A DNA stretch of 42,601 bases from an uncultured Clostridium sp. (GTDB lineage: Bacteria; Bacillota; Clostridia; Clostridiales; Clostridiaceae), in the NCBI GenBank assembly GCA_900543325.1, contig UQQU01000025.1, positions 1 to 42,601 of the forward strand, in the 5' to 3' direction. Of the stretch, positions 16,110 to 24,878 are shown in pieces. Under the pieces are notes generated by a model. The model had not been told where the DNA came from and made no database searches. It saw only the letters and a program-made list of their open reading frames with translations. Position numbers and translations under genes: made by a program. The first letter of the stretch is position 1, and each line of letters opens with the position of its first letter.

Positions 16110-16556
16110 TTACTTATTTCTAGTGATATAGTCTTCTAAAGCTTCCATAGCTAGAACATAGCCTTTTTCACCGAATCCACATATTTGTCCTATGCAAGCT
16201 GGAGCTGTTTTAGATTCTTTTCTGAATTCTTCTCTAGCATGTACATTTGAAATATGAACTTCTACTGTTGGAATTCCAGTGTTTCCTTTTATAGCATCAT
16301 GTAAAGCTATGCTGTAGTGAGTATATGCACCTGGGTTTATGATAACACCATCAAACTTTTCAAAGTAAGCTCTTTGTAAGAAATCTATCATAGTTCCTTC
16401 ACAGTTACTTTGAAGTAAAGTAACTTCGTGTCCTCTTTTTTCTCCCTCTTCTTTTATATATTCACATATTTCAGTGAAGCTCTTTGATCCATATATTCCC
16501 TTTTCTCTAACACCTATCATATTTATGTTTGGTCCGTTTATTACCATAAATTTCAT
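16110..16556 (-). CDS. aroQ: 3-dehydroquinate dehydratase, type II
   Basis: A 148-residue type II dehydroquinase, the usual length for this dodecameric cytoplasmic enzyme, which converts 3-dehydroquinate to 3-dehydroshikimate (third step of the shikimate pathway). Visible family features are the start INGPNINMIGVREKGIYG with catalytic Tyr22, INPGAYTHYSIALHDAI with N75, VEVHISNVHAREEFR with E99, H101 and R108, and ICGFGEKGY near the C-terminus. RBS GGGAGG precedes the ATG. It supplies the one step of the common pathway that is missing from the aromatic operon about 8 kb away, and is apparently transcribed alone. Confidence 0.95.
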   Translation of the reverse strand: MKFMVINGPNINMIGVREKGIYGSKSFTEICEYIKEEGEKRGHEVTLLQSNCEGTMIDFLQRAYFEKFDGVIINPGAYTHYSIALHDAIKGNTGIPTVEVHISNVHAREEFRKESKTAPACIGQICGFGEKGYVLAMEALEDYITRNK

Positions 16557-16740
16557 TTCTTTTTCCTCCCATAATTTTAATATTTTCTATTAAACTTATT
16601 ATAAAAGTAATATATAAAAAATATATTATATATATTAACACTTTTAAAGTTAGTTAGTAACATTTTCTATAATATTGTAACAAGTTCTGGATATAGCCTT
16701 ACTATTCAAAATATAATAAAGAAATTTATAATAGTTAATG

Positions 16741-16780
16741 TTAAAAAGGAGTATCTAAACTTAATATAGATACCCCTTAA
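16741..16780 (-). terminator. terminator of the GntR-ABC operon
   Basis: On the minus strand TTAAGGGGTATCTA pairs with TAGATACTCCTT after a short loop, followed by TTTTTAA. It begins 9 bases after the permease stop. Confidence 0.85.
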
Positions 16781-16789
16781 TTTTATTTA

Positions 16790-17539
16790 TTATCTTTCTT
16801 TAATTACAGCTTTTCTAATTAACAAAAATGCTATTGCCCATAAAACTACTGTCAATACTAAAAACGTTGTTACACAAGCAAAAACATTTACCGGATTAAA
16901 TCCAAATATATAATCAAAAAACTCTTTTACTCTTATTGTTAATGCAGAATTTCTTATTGAAAAATTGCCACTAAACATTATAAACGCTACTGGAATAACT
17001 GATACTAATACTTTTACATATTTATTAGATCTATAATAAATCATATTAATTACTATTCCAACTACATAGGCTAGTAAACAGAAAGAAAATTGAAATAAAA
17101 TTGTATTAAAAATAGTGCTTAAACTGTTGCTTTGTGTCCAAGCTCCATTATAAATATCTCCTATGATTCCAACTAAATTTCCATAAGCCATATCATAAAA
17201 AGTTGGATTATTAATAAAAATATTATTTATTCTATTAATTATAATATCTATAATGGACATAACTAAAGCTATTGGAATACTTGATATTAATAATCCTTTA
17301 ATAAATATTTTTCTTGATATACCATTGCCTTTAGCAAAATAAAAGTTTGACTTAAAGGAGTTTAATCCACAAACAAATAAGAAAATTATAGTTGAAATTT
17401 CTATTCCTGACATTGTAGCATTTCCTACTGTATTAATTACCGTCATTGTTATTATTATAAAAATAAATATACAATAATATATAATTGCTGATTTCGTAAT
17501 TCCTTCCATATTCATTTTGGCAACTTTTAAACTTTTCAT
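16790..17539 (-). CDS. ABC-2-like membrane protein of a YtrA-type operon
   Basis: A 249-residue membrane protein with about six hydrophobic segments and no soluble domain. It is not similar enough to a named permease for a substrate, but follows a GntR regulator and an ABC ATPase gene with a one-base gap, the usual order for YtrABC-type exporters of the bacterial envelope. RBS GGAGGAGG lies in the 3' end of the ATPase gene. It would form the membrane part of the exporter. Confidence 0.7.
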   Translation of the reverse strand: MKSLKVAKMNMEGITKSAIIYYCIFIFIIITMTVINTVGNATMSGIEISTIIFLFVCGLNSFKSNFYFAKGNGISRKIFIKGLLISSIPIALVMSIIDIIINRINNIFINNPTFYDMAYGNLVGIIGDIYNGAWTQSNSLSTIFNTILFQFSFCLLAYVVGIVINMIYYRSNKYVKVLVSVIPVAFIMFSGNFSIRNSALTIRVKEFFDYIFGFNPVNVFACVTTFLVLTVVLWAIAFLLIRKAVIKER

Positions 17540-17540
17540 C

Positions 17541-18413
17541 TTAAACCTCCTCCTTTTCAGTTAAATATATAAATAACTTTTGCAATTCAACCTTGGAAAA
17601 CTTTAAATCTAAATCTTGTGCCAACTTTTTATCTTCTTTAGTTAAATTACCTATTATAGTAGCAGATTTGAAGGATGTTATTTCTTCAATATTAACTATA
17701 TTTTTTGCAGTTATAAACTTATCTATATTTTCAGTTAATCCAGAAACTGTATATGCCTTATCTAATAATTCTTCAGCTTCATCACTACTAATAATCTTGC
17801 TATTATTAAAAATAATTACTTTTTCTATTAAATTTGAAACTTCTTCAATAATATGAGTAGATAAAATTATAGTTTTAGGATTTTCAATATAATTTTCCAT
17901 TAACTCTTTATAAAATAACTCTCTATGATTTGCATCAAGTCCTAATACTGGCTCATCAAATATTAAAACTTCAGCATTTGAAGCAAGTGTAGTTATTATT
18001 TTGCATATTGAATTATATCCTGTAGAAAGATTTTTTATTTTAGTATTAATATTTAAACTAAATTTCTTTGCTAACTCTAAAGCATACCCATTATCAAAAT
18101 TATTGTAAAACTCCTTAGTCCATTTAAATATATCCTTTACTTTAAAGTCTTGAGGATAAAGAGTTCTTTCTGTCATAAAATATATTTTTTCTAAAGCATT
18201 ATCATTTTCATAAACATTTTCACCATTAACTGTGATTTCACCAGAATCTAATACTGCTCTATCAGTAATTAAATTTAATAAAGTTGTTTTTCCAGCCCCA
18301 TTTCTTCCTAGTAATCCATAAATTTTATTTTCTTCAAATGTTATATTTATATCTTTTAAAACTTGTTTTTTGTTATAGCTTTTATTAACCTTTTTAACTT
18401 CTATTATAGCCAT
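17541..18413 (-). CDS. ABC transporter ATP-binding protein
   Basis: A 290-residue ATPase with Walker A GRNGAGKTT (36-44), Walker B VLIFDEP (149-155), D-loop GLD, and switch His187 in STHIIEE. The signature is degenerate, LSTGYNS instead of LSGGQ (129-135), which is common in YtrB/BcrA-like ATPases and not evidence of inactivity. The C-terminal 80 residues are an accessory region. RBS GAGGGG overlaps the end of the regulator gene, 4 bases away. It pairs with the membrane protein encoded next. Confidence 0.9.
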   Translation of the reverse strand: MAIIEVKKVNKSYNKKQVLKDINITFEENKIYGLLGRNGAGKTTLLNLITDRAVLDSGEITVNGENVYENDNALEKIYFMTERTLYPQDFKVKDIFKWTKEFYNNFDNGYALELAKKFSLNINTKIKNLSTGYNSICKIITTLASNAEVLIFDEPVLGLDANHRELFYKELMENYIENPKTIILSTHIIEEVSNLIEKVIIFNNSKIISSDEAEELLDKAYTVSGLTENIDKFITAKNIVNIEEITSFKSATIIGNLTKEDKKLAQDLDLKFSKVELQKLFIYLTEKEEV

Positions 18414-18417
18414 ATTC

Positions 18418-18780
18418 TTACCCCTCTTTACTAATCATTTTTATAATATCTTCCGTTGATATATTTAACTTTTTTGCTTCATCTAAAAGTGTAACTATAT
18501 AATTATTAAAAAAGCTTTCTTTCCTTTTATTCATTAACACCTCTTTACTTCCCTTTGAAACAAACATCCCAACACCTCTTTTTTTATATATAATTCCTTC
18601 ATCAACTAAAATGTTAAATCCCTTTCCTACAGTAGCAGGATTAATTTTATACTTTACTGATATTTCTGTAGTTGATGGTATCATTTCATCCTCTTTGAAT
18701 ATTCCTTTTATAATATTGTCCTCTATTGCCTGAGCTATTTGAATATAAATAGGAATATCATTATTAAGCTCTATAATCAT
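18418..18780 (-). CDS. GntR-family regulator, YtrA subfamily
   Basis: A 120-residue short GntR protein. The winged helix at residues 10-75 includes IPIYIQIAQAIEDNIIKGIF, STTEISVKYKINPATVGKGF and DEGIIYKKRGVGMFVS, followed by only a short dimer tail, as in YtrA. YtrA-type repressors control the exporter operon in which they lie. The GGGAGG RBS is 13 bases from ATG, a little far, but no other start fits. An inverted repeat at the promoter is a ready operator. Confidence 0.9.
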   Translation of the reverse strand: MIIELNNDIPIYIQIAQAIEDNIIKGIFKEDEMIPSTTEISVKYKINPATVGKGFNILVDEGIIYKKRGVGMFVSKGSKEVLMNKRKESFFNNYIVTLLDEAKKLNISTEDIIKMISKEG

Positions 18781-18809
18781 ATTATATTTTTAACCTCCCT
18801 TCTCTTAGT

Positions 18810-18868
18810 TAGTTAATTGGTTAATTACTTATATAATTAACTATATGACTACCAAAGCATTTTGTCAA
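18810..18868 (-). promoter_or_regulatory. promoter and candidate GntR operator of the ABC operon
   Basis: Minus-strand -35 TTGACA (18863-18868), 17-base spacer, -10 TATAGT (18840-18845). The inverted repeat TAGTTAAT-N18-ATTAACTA (18810-18817 and 18836-18843) overlaps the -10 box and the expected start site, an ideal position for autorepression by the first gene's product. Confidence 0.75.
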
Positions 18869-18997
18869 TATTCTACTGTAACTTTTTTCTAAAAATTATA
18901 AAAACCTTTATATTAGATTTCTTTTTATTACTTATTGCTATATTTTTTATTGTATAATATAAATATTGTTATTTTTAAATTAAAAGGAGTACTATTA

Positions 18998-19555
18998 ATG
19001 AAAGAATTAGAAACTAGAGTAATGGATATTGATGTTGATGACATTAGAAAGAAGATGAAATCTTTAGGTGCAATTAAAGTTAAATCTGAAGATCAAGTTA
19101 ATGAAATATATGATTTTGAAGATGGTAGACTTTTAGAAGCTAAAGGATATGCAAGAGTTAGAACTACAATTGATAGGCTTACTGGAAAAGAAACTGTATT
19201 TATGACTACAAAGAAAATGTTAAGTCAAGGTACATTTAAAGTTATGGAAGAAAATGAAACAATAGTTGAAGATGGAGAAATGGCTAGAAGAATATTTAAA
19301 TCTTTAGGACTTGTCCTTCAAGAGTCTATTTCTAAATATAGAGAAAGTTATAAACTTAATGATTCTTTAATTGAAATTGATATTAATGATAAGAGCTTCT
19401 GTCCTTTCCCTTACTTAGAAATTGAAACTACTTCTGAAGAAAAACTTGAGGAAATTCTAAAATTAATTGGATACACTTTAGCAGATACTACATCTAAAAC
19501 TATTTATGAAATTTTAGCTGAAAGAGGAATTGAAGGTAAAGTTAAAGGAAGATAA
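18998..19555 (+). CDS. CYTH-domain protein (class IV adenylate cyclase / triphosphatase family)
   Basis: A 185-residue CYTH-domain protein. The N-terminal ExExR motif (ELETRV, residues 3-8) and later charged strands (YARVRTT, ETVFMTTKK, SKYRESYKL, LIEIDIN, YLEIET) are those that line the triphosphate tunnel of CyaB and thiamine triphosphatase. The actual substrate cannot be set; inorganic tripolyphosphate is possible. The open frame extends 63 bases upstream, but AAAGGAG nine bases before the internal ATG fixes the start. It is a single plus-strand gene between two minus-strand blocks. Confidence 0.82.
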   Translation: MKELETRVMDIDVDDIRKKMKSLGAIKVKSEDQVNEIYDFEDGRLLEAKGYARVRTTIDRLTGKETVFMTTKKMLSQGTFKVMEENETIVEDGEMARRIFKSLGLVLQESISKYRESYKLNDSLIEIDINDKSFCPFPYLEIETTSEEKLEEILKLIGYTLADTTSKTIYEILAERGIEGKVKGR

Positions 19556-19581
19556 AATTTTATTTTATAATAAATAAAATT

Positions 19582-19610
19582 TTAAGGGATAAGTAAAACT
19601 CATCCCTTAA
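19582..19610. terminator. terminator between convergent genes
   Basis: TTAAGGGAT pairs with ATCCCTTAA around an 11-base loop; T-rich sequence follows in both directions. It ends both the CYTH gene and the deacetylase gene. Its core (GGGATAAGTAAAACTCATCCC) recurs, with one extra base, after the second deacetylase gene. Confidence 0.85.
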
Positions 19611-19622
19611 TTCCTATACTTA

Positions 19623-20588
19623 TTATTTAATTGTTCTAAATTCAAATCCTTGTCCTTGTAGATATTCTATAATTTGTGGAAGTGCTTTTACAGTTTCTTC
19701 TTTTCCATATGTATCATGCATTAAAAGAACAACACTATCAGCATTAGGCCCTAGAGCCTCTACACCTTCTTTAACACATTGTACTAACTCTGCAGCATTT
19801 TTAGTTTTTCCTTCTGCATCCTTATTTAACGCATTCCAATCTACATTATAGTATCCCTCTTGCTCCATAGCATCTTTCATAGCTGTACGACCTTCCCATG
19901 ACCAATATCCACCTGGTAATCTAATGACCCTTGTAGAAAAGTCATTACCTAATACTGCCTTCATTGAATTTTCGCTTTTTTCAAGATCTGATATAATGTT
20001 ATTTACATTCATAACTCCATTAGGATATAAATATGAATAATCATGACTATAGGTATGGTTTGCTATTGCATGTCCTCTTTCAACTTCCTCTTTTAATACT
20101 TCCTTTGCTTGCTCACTCTTATCTATTGATGAACCTAAAACAAAAAATGTTGCTTTAACATTATAGTTATCTAATACATCTAATACTTGTGGAGTATTTG
20201 TTGTTGATGGACCATCATCAAAAGTTAAATAGACAACTTTTTTACCATCTGTTCTTACTGGATATTGTTTAGTTCCATTTAAAAGTCCTTTAGTATTTTC
20301 AGCAACTATAGCTGCATCATCTGCATTAGGATCTTCTTCAAATGATAGATAACCACTATTATCTAACTTATTATTATCAACTTTATCTTTATTATCAGAT
20401 TCTTCATTATCACTTGTCCCATTTTCATTTTCATTAGGTTTTGTAATTGATATATTATCTTGTTGATGTTTAGGCATAAATTTTATACCTACAAATATCC
20501 CAAATATCACAAAAATACCTGCTAGTAAAATTGCTCTCTCTCTTTGTATTTTTTTCTTTCTGTTAACTTTTTTCCTTTTTCTCCCCAT
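19623..20588 (-). CDS. membrane-anchored polysaccharide deacetylase (NodB/PgdA type)
   Basis: This 321-residue protein has a basic N-terminus, one membrane anchor (about 19-36), an acidic Asn/Asp-rich linker (about 45-85) and an extracellular NodB domain (about 115-315). Catalytic motifs are TFDDGP (D124, D125), the metal ligands H178 and H182 in NHTYSHD, RLPGGYWSW (from R223), D250 and LLMHDT (H291). Such enzymes remove acetyl groups from N-acetylglucosamine or N-acetylmuramate in peptidoglycan, often giving lysozyme resistance; the precise substrate is inferred. It is a tandem paralogue of the next gene. GGAGG is 13 bases before ATG, a long spacing. Confidence 0.92.
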   Translation of the reverse strand: MGRKRKKVNRKKKIQRERAILLAGIFVIFGIFVGIKFMPKHQQDNISITKPNENENGTSDNEESDNKDKVDNNKLDNSGYLSFEEDPNADDAAIVAENTKGLLNGTKQYPVRTDGKKVVYLTFDDGPSTTNTPQVLDVLDNYNVKATFFVLGSSIDKSEQAKEVLKEEVERGHAIANHTYSHDYSYLYPNGVMNVNNIISDLEKSENSMKAVLGNDFSTRVIRLPGGYWSWEGRTAMKDAMEQEGYYNVDWNALNKDAEGKTKNAAELVQCVKEGVEALGPNADSVVLLMHDTYGKEETVKALPQIIEYLQGQGFEFRTIK

Positions 20589-20732
20589 GGTTCTATGTTT
20601 TCCTCCACATTCTGTATTTTTTAATTGCTTTATCTAAATGTTTATTTTTCTCTGTAATATTAATATACATTATATTCATGGATAAATTCGTTACAAAAGT
20701 GTTACAAATTAATTTCACTCTAAAAGCATAAT

Positions 20733-20756
20733 AGGGATAAGTTAAAACTCATCCCT
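20733..20756 (-). terminator. terminator of the second deacetylase gene
   Basis: AGGGAT-G-AGTT-TT-AACT-T-ATCCCT on the minus strand, a near copy of the terminator after the first deacetylase gene. The U-run is poor (ATTATG), so termination may be leaky. Confidence 0.65.
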
Positions 20757-20773
20757 TTAATCTTAATTTTTTA

Positions 20774-21772
20774 CTACTTAATAGTTCTAAATTCAAAGCC
20801 CTTTTCTTGTAAATATTCTATTATTTGTGGTAGTGCTTTCACTGTTTCTTCTTTTCCATATGTATCATGCATCAGAAGAACAACACTATCTGCATCAGGT
20901 CCTAGTGCCTCTACAGTCTCCTTAGTGCTTTGTAATAATTCATCTGCGTTCTTCTGCTTACCTTCAGCATCCTTATTTAATGCATTCCAATCTACATTGT
21001 AGTATCCATTCTGCTCCATAGCTTCTTTCATAGCAGTACGTCCTTCCCATGACCAATAGCCACCTGGGAATCTAATAACTCTTGTTGAAAAGCTCTCACC
21101 CAATACTTCTCTCATTATACTATTACTTTTCTCAATATCTGATACAATATTATTCACATTCATAGTTCTATTGGGATATAAATATGAATAATCATGACTA
21201 TAGCTATGATTAGCTATAGCATGTCCTCTTTTGGCTGTATCCTTTAATATGTTTTTTGCTTCTTCATTCGCTTCAATTGATTTTCCTAAAGTAAAAAATG
21301 TTGCTTTTACATTATATCTATCTAATACATTTAATATTTCAGGAGTATTAGTTGTTGATGGTCCATCATCAAAAGTTAAATAGACAACTTTTTTACCATC
21401 TGTTCTTACTGGATAATGTTTAGTTCCATTTAAAAGTCCCTTAGTGTTTTCAGCAACCATAACAGCATCATCTGCATTAATATCATCTTTTAACTCTAAA
21501 TAATTAGTATTATCTACTATATTACTTTCCACTTCTTCAGAATTATCTGTTACCTCTTTATTTTCATTATTACCCACTACTTCCTTATCATCAGAATTTA
21601 TTTCTTTATTAGGTTTTGTAGTAATTTGTACATTTCCTTTATTATGCTTTGAAATAAACTTAAACCCTATAACTACTGAACCAACTATTAAAAAGAATAT
21701 CCCTAAAATAATAGCATTTCTCTTCATCTTTTGTCTTCTGTGTCTACTTCTGTTAGACCTTCTTCTTATCAT
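20774..21772 (-). CDS. membrane-anchored polysaccharide deacetylase (NodB/PgdA type), paralogue
   Basis: A 332-residue paralogue of the preceding entry with the same plan: an Arg-rich N-terminus, a membrane anchor (about 19-38), an acidic linker (about 58-95) and a NodB domain. TFDDGP gives D135 and D136; H189 and H193 are in NHSYSHD; RFPGGYWSW and LLMHDT (H302) are intact. The catalytic domain is nearly the same as in the neighbour while anchor and linker differ, so the pair arose by tandem duplication followed by drift of the stalk. A strong RBS, GGGGGAAGG, precedes the ATG. It has a separate transcript or reads through into the first copy. Confidence 0.92.
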   Translation of the reverse strand: MIRRRSNRSRHRRQKMKRNAIILGIFFLIVGSVVIGFKFISKHNKGNVQITTKPNKEINSDDKEVVGNNENKEVTDNSEEVESNIVDNTNYLELKDDINADDAVMVAENTKGLLNGTKHYPVRTDGKKVVYLTFDDGPSTTNTPEILNVLDRYNVKATFFTLGKSIEANEEAKNILKDTAKRGHAIANHSYSHDYSYLYPNRTMNVNNIVSDIEKSNSIMREVLGESFSTRVIRFPGGYWSWEGRTAMKEAMEQNGYYNVDWNALNKDAEGKQKNADELLQSTKETVEALGPDADSVVLLMHDTYGKEETVKALPQIIEYLQEKGFEFRTIK

Positions 21773-21908
21773 GACTACCCTTCCCCCTATTTTTTACATT
21801 GTATCATTACATTTACTATTATAATAACATATATCAAAATATTCTTCCAAAACTCTTTTATTAAATTTGATTAATATTTTTCCTTTAAATCTTATTGAAG
21901 CAGAATAA

Positions 21909-21938
21909 AAAGGATAAGCTTTTGCTTACCCTTTTTTT
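21909..21938 (-). terminator. terminator of the zinc-ribbon/TM2 gene
   Basis: On the minus strand AAGGGTAAGC pairs with GCTTATCCTT (one G-T) around a 4-base loop, followed by TTTTTATT. It lies 92 bases beyond the stop; the gap holds nothing else recognisable. Confidence 0.8.
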
Positions 21939-22029
21939 CTCTATATGATTAATCTTTAAAACTATATATTTAAATCCCATTCATAAATATGATTTCTCAT
22001 TTCTTTTTCAACGTTATCACATCTATTAA

Positions 22030-22527
22030 CTAATTATCTGATAAAGGTACACCATCTGCATCCGTAGTTATTGTAGTACCGCATAATATAAGTATTCCTT
22101 CAATAAATCCCCAAAGGCTCCCTGCACCACAAGTTAAAATAGTAACTACAATTTGTAAAATCCCTATTCCTACATATCCTAAATAAAATCTATGAATTCC
22201 AAGTCCACCTACTAAAATTCCTAATATTCCTGCTGCAACCTTAGATTTTGGCCTTTTTGCCACATAATTTGAATTATAATTTTGATTATTATAGTTATTA
22301 GAATAACCTTGATTATTATTTGCTGAATAATTTTGATTGTTATAAGTATCCTTCTTTAAATCTTCATTATAACTTTCTATAACATTTCCACAATTACTAC
22401 AAGTTGCTCCATTTACTTTTACTCCGCACCTATCACAATACCCTTGTCCTTCTCCTGATTTAAAGCCACAATTAAAACAAAAATTAACGCCCTCATTTAA
22501 TTTTTCTCCACAATTTTTGCAATACAT
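22030..22527 (-). CDS. zinc-ribbon and TM2-domain protein
   Basis: A 165-residue protein with two N-terminal zinc ribbons (Cys 3, 6, 17, 20 and Cys 31, 34, 43, 46), a Gln/Asn/Tyr-rich low-complexity linker (about 55-88), and a C-terminal TM2 domain: KSKVAAGILGILVGGLGIHR, FYLGYVGIGILQIVVTILTC, and LWGFIEGILIL. TM2 proteins have two membrane helices joined by a short turn; their role is unknown. The tail TDADGVPLSDN is polar. RBS AGGAGG is present. It is transcribed alone between two terminators. Confidence 0.85.
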   Translation of the reverse strand: MYCKNCGEKLNEGVNFCFNCGFKSGEGQGYCDRCGVKVNGATCSNCGNVIESYNEDLKKDTYNNQNYSANNNQGYSNNYNNQNYNSNYVAKRPKSKVAAGILGILVGGLGIHRFYLGYVGIGILQIVVTILTCGAGSLWGFIEGILILCGTTITTDADGVPLSDN

Positions 22528-22658
22528 ATTACTTCCTCCTTAAATAACTATGTAAATATTATATAATATTAATTAAAAATTTACTTCCATATTTACATAT
22601 ATATTCTATTAATATTATCATTTACTGTTAAAAATGTGGCCTCTCGTATAATAATAAC

Positions 22659-22691
22659 AAAAAACCTAGATAATAATATCTTAGGTTTTTT
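22659..22691. terminator. bidirectional terminator after the FUSC-family gene
   Basis: AAAAAACCTAGATA pairs with TATCTTAGGTTTTTT around a 4-base loop, giving a U-run on both strands. It lies 30 bases after the FUSC-family stop. Confidence 0.88.
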
Positions 22692-22721
22692 GCTGACTTT
22701 TATATTAAATTATTGATTTTT

Positions 22722-24647
22722 TTATTCTATAGCATCTTTAGCTAATACTTTATTCATATCTTTTAGTTCCTTTATTCCAGATAATAAACCTCTTATACTT
22801 GCAAAAATTATCTTATTATCCATGCCTTCTGCTGTTTTTATATGTTCTTCTACGTTTTTTATTTCATTATCAATATTTATATTTTCTAAATTTGATAACA
22901 GCTTTAAATCTTCAACCATATCATTATTATGTTTAATTTCACTTCTTTTTACTAATCTATATAACTGATAAATATCAATAATTAAAACTCTTAATTTATC
23001 AAAGTAACTACTATTTTCCTCTATAATAGAGTTACCATTATTAGCAACTAATCTTTCTTCTATCATAGTAGTTACAAGTAATAATGTATCCATTTCATGA
23101 GTATTATTATTTTTGTTAATTGCTCCTTCATATACTTCATTTAACATTTTATAAAGTACCCCTCTATAGGTACCTAAAAGTTCCTTATTTGCATCTTTCA
23201 TCCTTACTGGTAATACAAATCTATTAATTATAATGGCTATTATAGTACCAAATATAACAAATACTATTCTATCTATAGTTAATACAACTTCTCCCCCAGT
23301 CATAGCAGCTGCACCAATTGCACATATTGTAGTATAAATAGTTCCATATCTATATGTTGAAGTATATGATCTTAAATAACCCGCAGCCATTATTACTAAC
23401 ATTCTAATTAACATATTTTTAAATAGTGTAAATACTATAACTATTATAGCTCCACCAACTAAAGTTGCAAAAATTCTATCTTTTAGCTTTTTCTTTGATA
23501 ATTCATATATAGGAATTATTATTGCAAAGGCTGTAAAGTATATCCATCTACCTTCTGGAAACTTAAAATAATCTGCAATAAAAGCAGAAATAGTTATTCC
23601 CAAAGATACTCTAATAGCATAAGAAAACTTTACTGACTTTGTATAAAACTCCTTCTTATGAACATTAATCATTTTGTACTGCTCAGGGATACTTTTATTT
23701 GCCTTTATAGTATTATAGTTTTCCTTACCTAATGATTTTAACTCTCCTAAAGATATATCTAACATATTGATAGTATTTAGTATTCTTAAACTAACTAAAT
23801 CATTAATGTTATCCCTTTTATAATTATTTAATATTTTGCTTATATTATCTGCAATATTCTTTAAATTATCTTCCTTTCCTAAGCTATACTTTAATTCTTG
23901 CAAACAAACTATTAAATCATTTAATAGTTGCTTGTTATTAGTACTTTCATCTAATAAATTTGATAACTTTTCTAGAATTATAACAATATTTAATTTTATT
24001 CTTCCTTCTTCTGTTACGTAGAAGTTATCTTTTCTATTATCATAAATAATTTTTCTAAAGTCATTAGCATTTTTCTTTATTGCTTCATTTATCTCTACTT
24101 TATTCTCATCATTATTAATCTTTTTTATAAGATTATCACAAATACCACCTATTAACTTATTTCCAACCTTAGTAGTTTTATTTTTATTAACAACAAATTG
24201 TATTAACATAATTCCAATTGGTGCTACTAAAAGTGAAAGTAATCTCATTGGTAATTCAGCTGCAGTAATAGGAGTAGCTAATAAAAACATATATTGTAAT
24301 GTAAATGGTAAATATACCGGTGATTTTAAATTATAATAAAAGGTATAAGCTATTACAAATATACCTATGAAATTTATTGGTATAGCTGCCCATATATTAA
24401 GATTTGCTAAATATGTAAATATGCCTATTCCTAAGTTTATTATAAGCAACTTCACTAAATTTTTTCCTGGAGAAACAGTAAGATTAATTTGGGTAAGCAT
24501 TAATATTGCTGTTATGCCCATTACTCCAACAAGTATATTTTTATCTCCAAAAATAATTTTAAATGTTATTACAAATGCCATTATAAAAACATATAAAATA
24601 GTCTGTGATATAATAAATTGCTTAGTTATTTTTGTCTTTCCAGCCAA
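22722..24647 (-). CDS. FUSC-family membrane protein (aromatic-acid-exporter-like)
   Basis: A 641-residue protein with two membrane blocks of about six segments each (about 10-155 and 345-475). Each is followed by a soluble helical region (about 160-330 and 480-641). This is the layout of the fusaric-acid-resistance / YccS / AaeB family, whose known members export aromatic carboxylic acids or polyamine-like compounds. The motif FPEGRWIYFTAFAIIIPIYE and the following KLKDRIFATLVGGAIIVI are typical of the second block. The start is TTG, supported by AGAGG five bases upstream. It sits directly beyond the terminator of the aromatic operon; a link to aromatic overflow is possible but only positional. 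Confidence 0.8.
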   Translation of the reverse strand: MAGKTKITKQFIISQTILYVFIMAFVITFKIIFGDKNILVGVMGITAILMLTQINLTVSPGKNLVKLLIINLGIGIFTYLANLNIWAAIPINFIGIFVIAYTFYYNLKSPVYLPFTLQYMFLLATPITAAELPMRLLSLLVAPIGIMLIQFVVNKNKTTKVGNKLIGGICDNLIKKINNDENKVEINEAIKKNANDFRKIIYDNRKDNFYVTEEGRIKLNIVIILEKLSNLLDESTNNKQLLNDLIVCLQELKYSLGKEDNLKNIADNISKILNNYKRDNINDLVSLRILNTINMLDISLGELKSLGKENYNTIKANKSIPEQYKMINVHKKEFYTKSVKFSYAIRVSLGITISAFIADYFKFPEGRWIYFTAFAIIIPIYELSKKKLKDRIFATLVGGAIIVIVFTLFKNMLIRMLVIMAAGYLRSYTSTYRYGTIYTTICAIGAAAMTGGEVVLTIDRIVFVIFGTIIAIIINRFVLPVRMKDANKELLGTYRGVLYKMLNEVYEGAINKNNNTHEMDTLLLVTTMIEERLVANNGNSIIEENSSYFDKLRVLIIDIYQLYRLVKRSEIKHNNDMVEDLKLLSNLENINIDNEIKNVEEHIKTAEGMDNKIIFASIRGLLSGIKELKDMNKVLAKDAIE

Positions 24648-24827
24648 TGTAACCTCTTCCTTTCCTAATAAATATACAAGAAATAATTCTACTCTAAATT
24701 TAATCTTATATTAATTTCATTCTTTTATAGTATTTTCTTGTGTTGCTATACTTTTTACTAATAAGCGATTTCACTTATATTATTCTCTTATAACTATAAA
24801 ATTATTAGTATTTTTACTTATAAATGC

Positions 24828-24866
24828 TAAAAAGATGATTGCTATTAACTATAACAACCATCTTTT
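24828..24866 (-). terminator. terminator of the aromatic amino acid operon
   Basis: A 16-bp stem, on the minus strand AAAAGATGGTTGTTAT with ATAGCAATCATCTTTT (two G-T pairs) around a 5-base loop, ending in TTTTTAG. It begins 12 bases after the tyrA stop and closes the nine-gene operon. Confidence 0.88.
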
Positions 24867-24878
24867 CTAATTAATATA

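Noticed and set aside
17541..18413. Inactive ATPase because of the degenerate signature LSTGYNS
   Set aside because: Walker A, Walker B, D-loop and switch His are intact, and similar degenerate signatures occur in functional relatives.
24648..24827. Possible promoter or RNA element between the FUSC-family gene and the aromatic operon terminator
   Set aside because: Only AT-rich sequence without a convincing -35/-10 pair or stable hairpin could be seen, although the FUSC-family promoter must lie here or further upstream.
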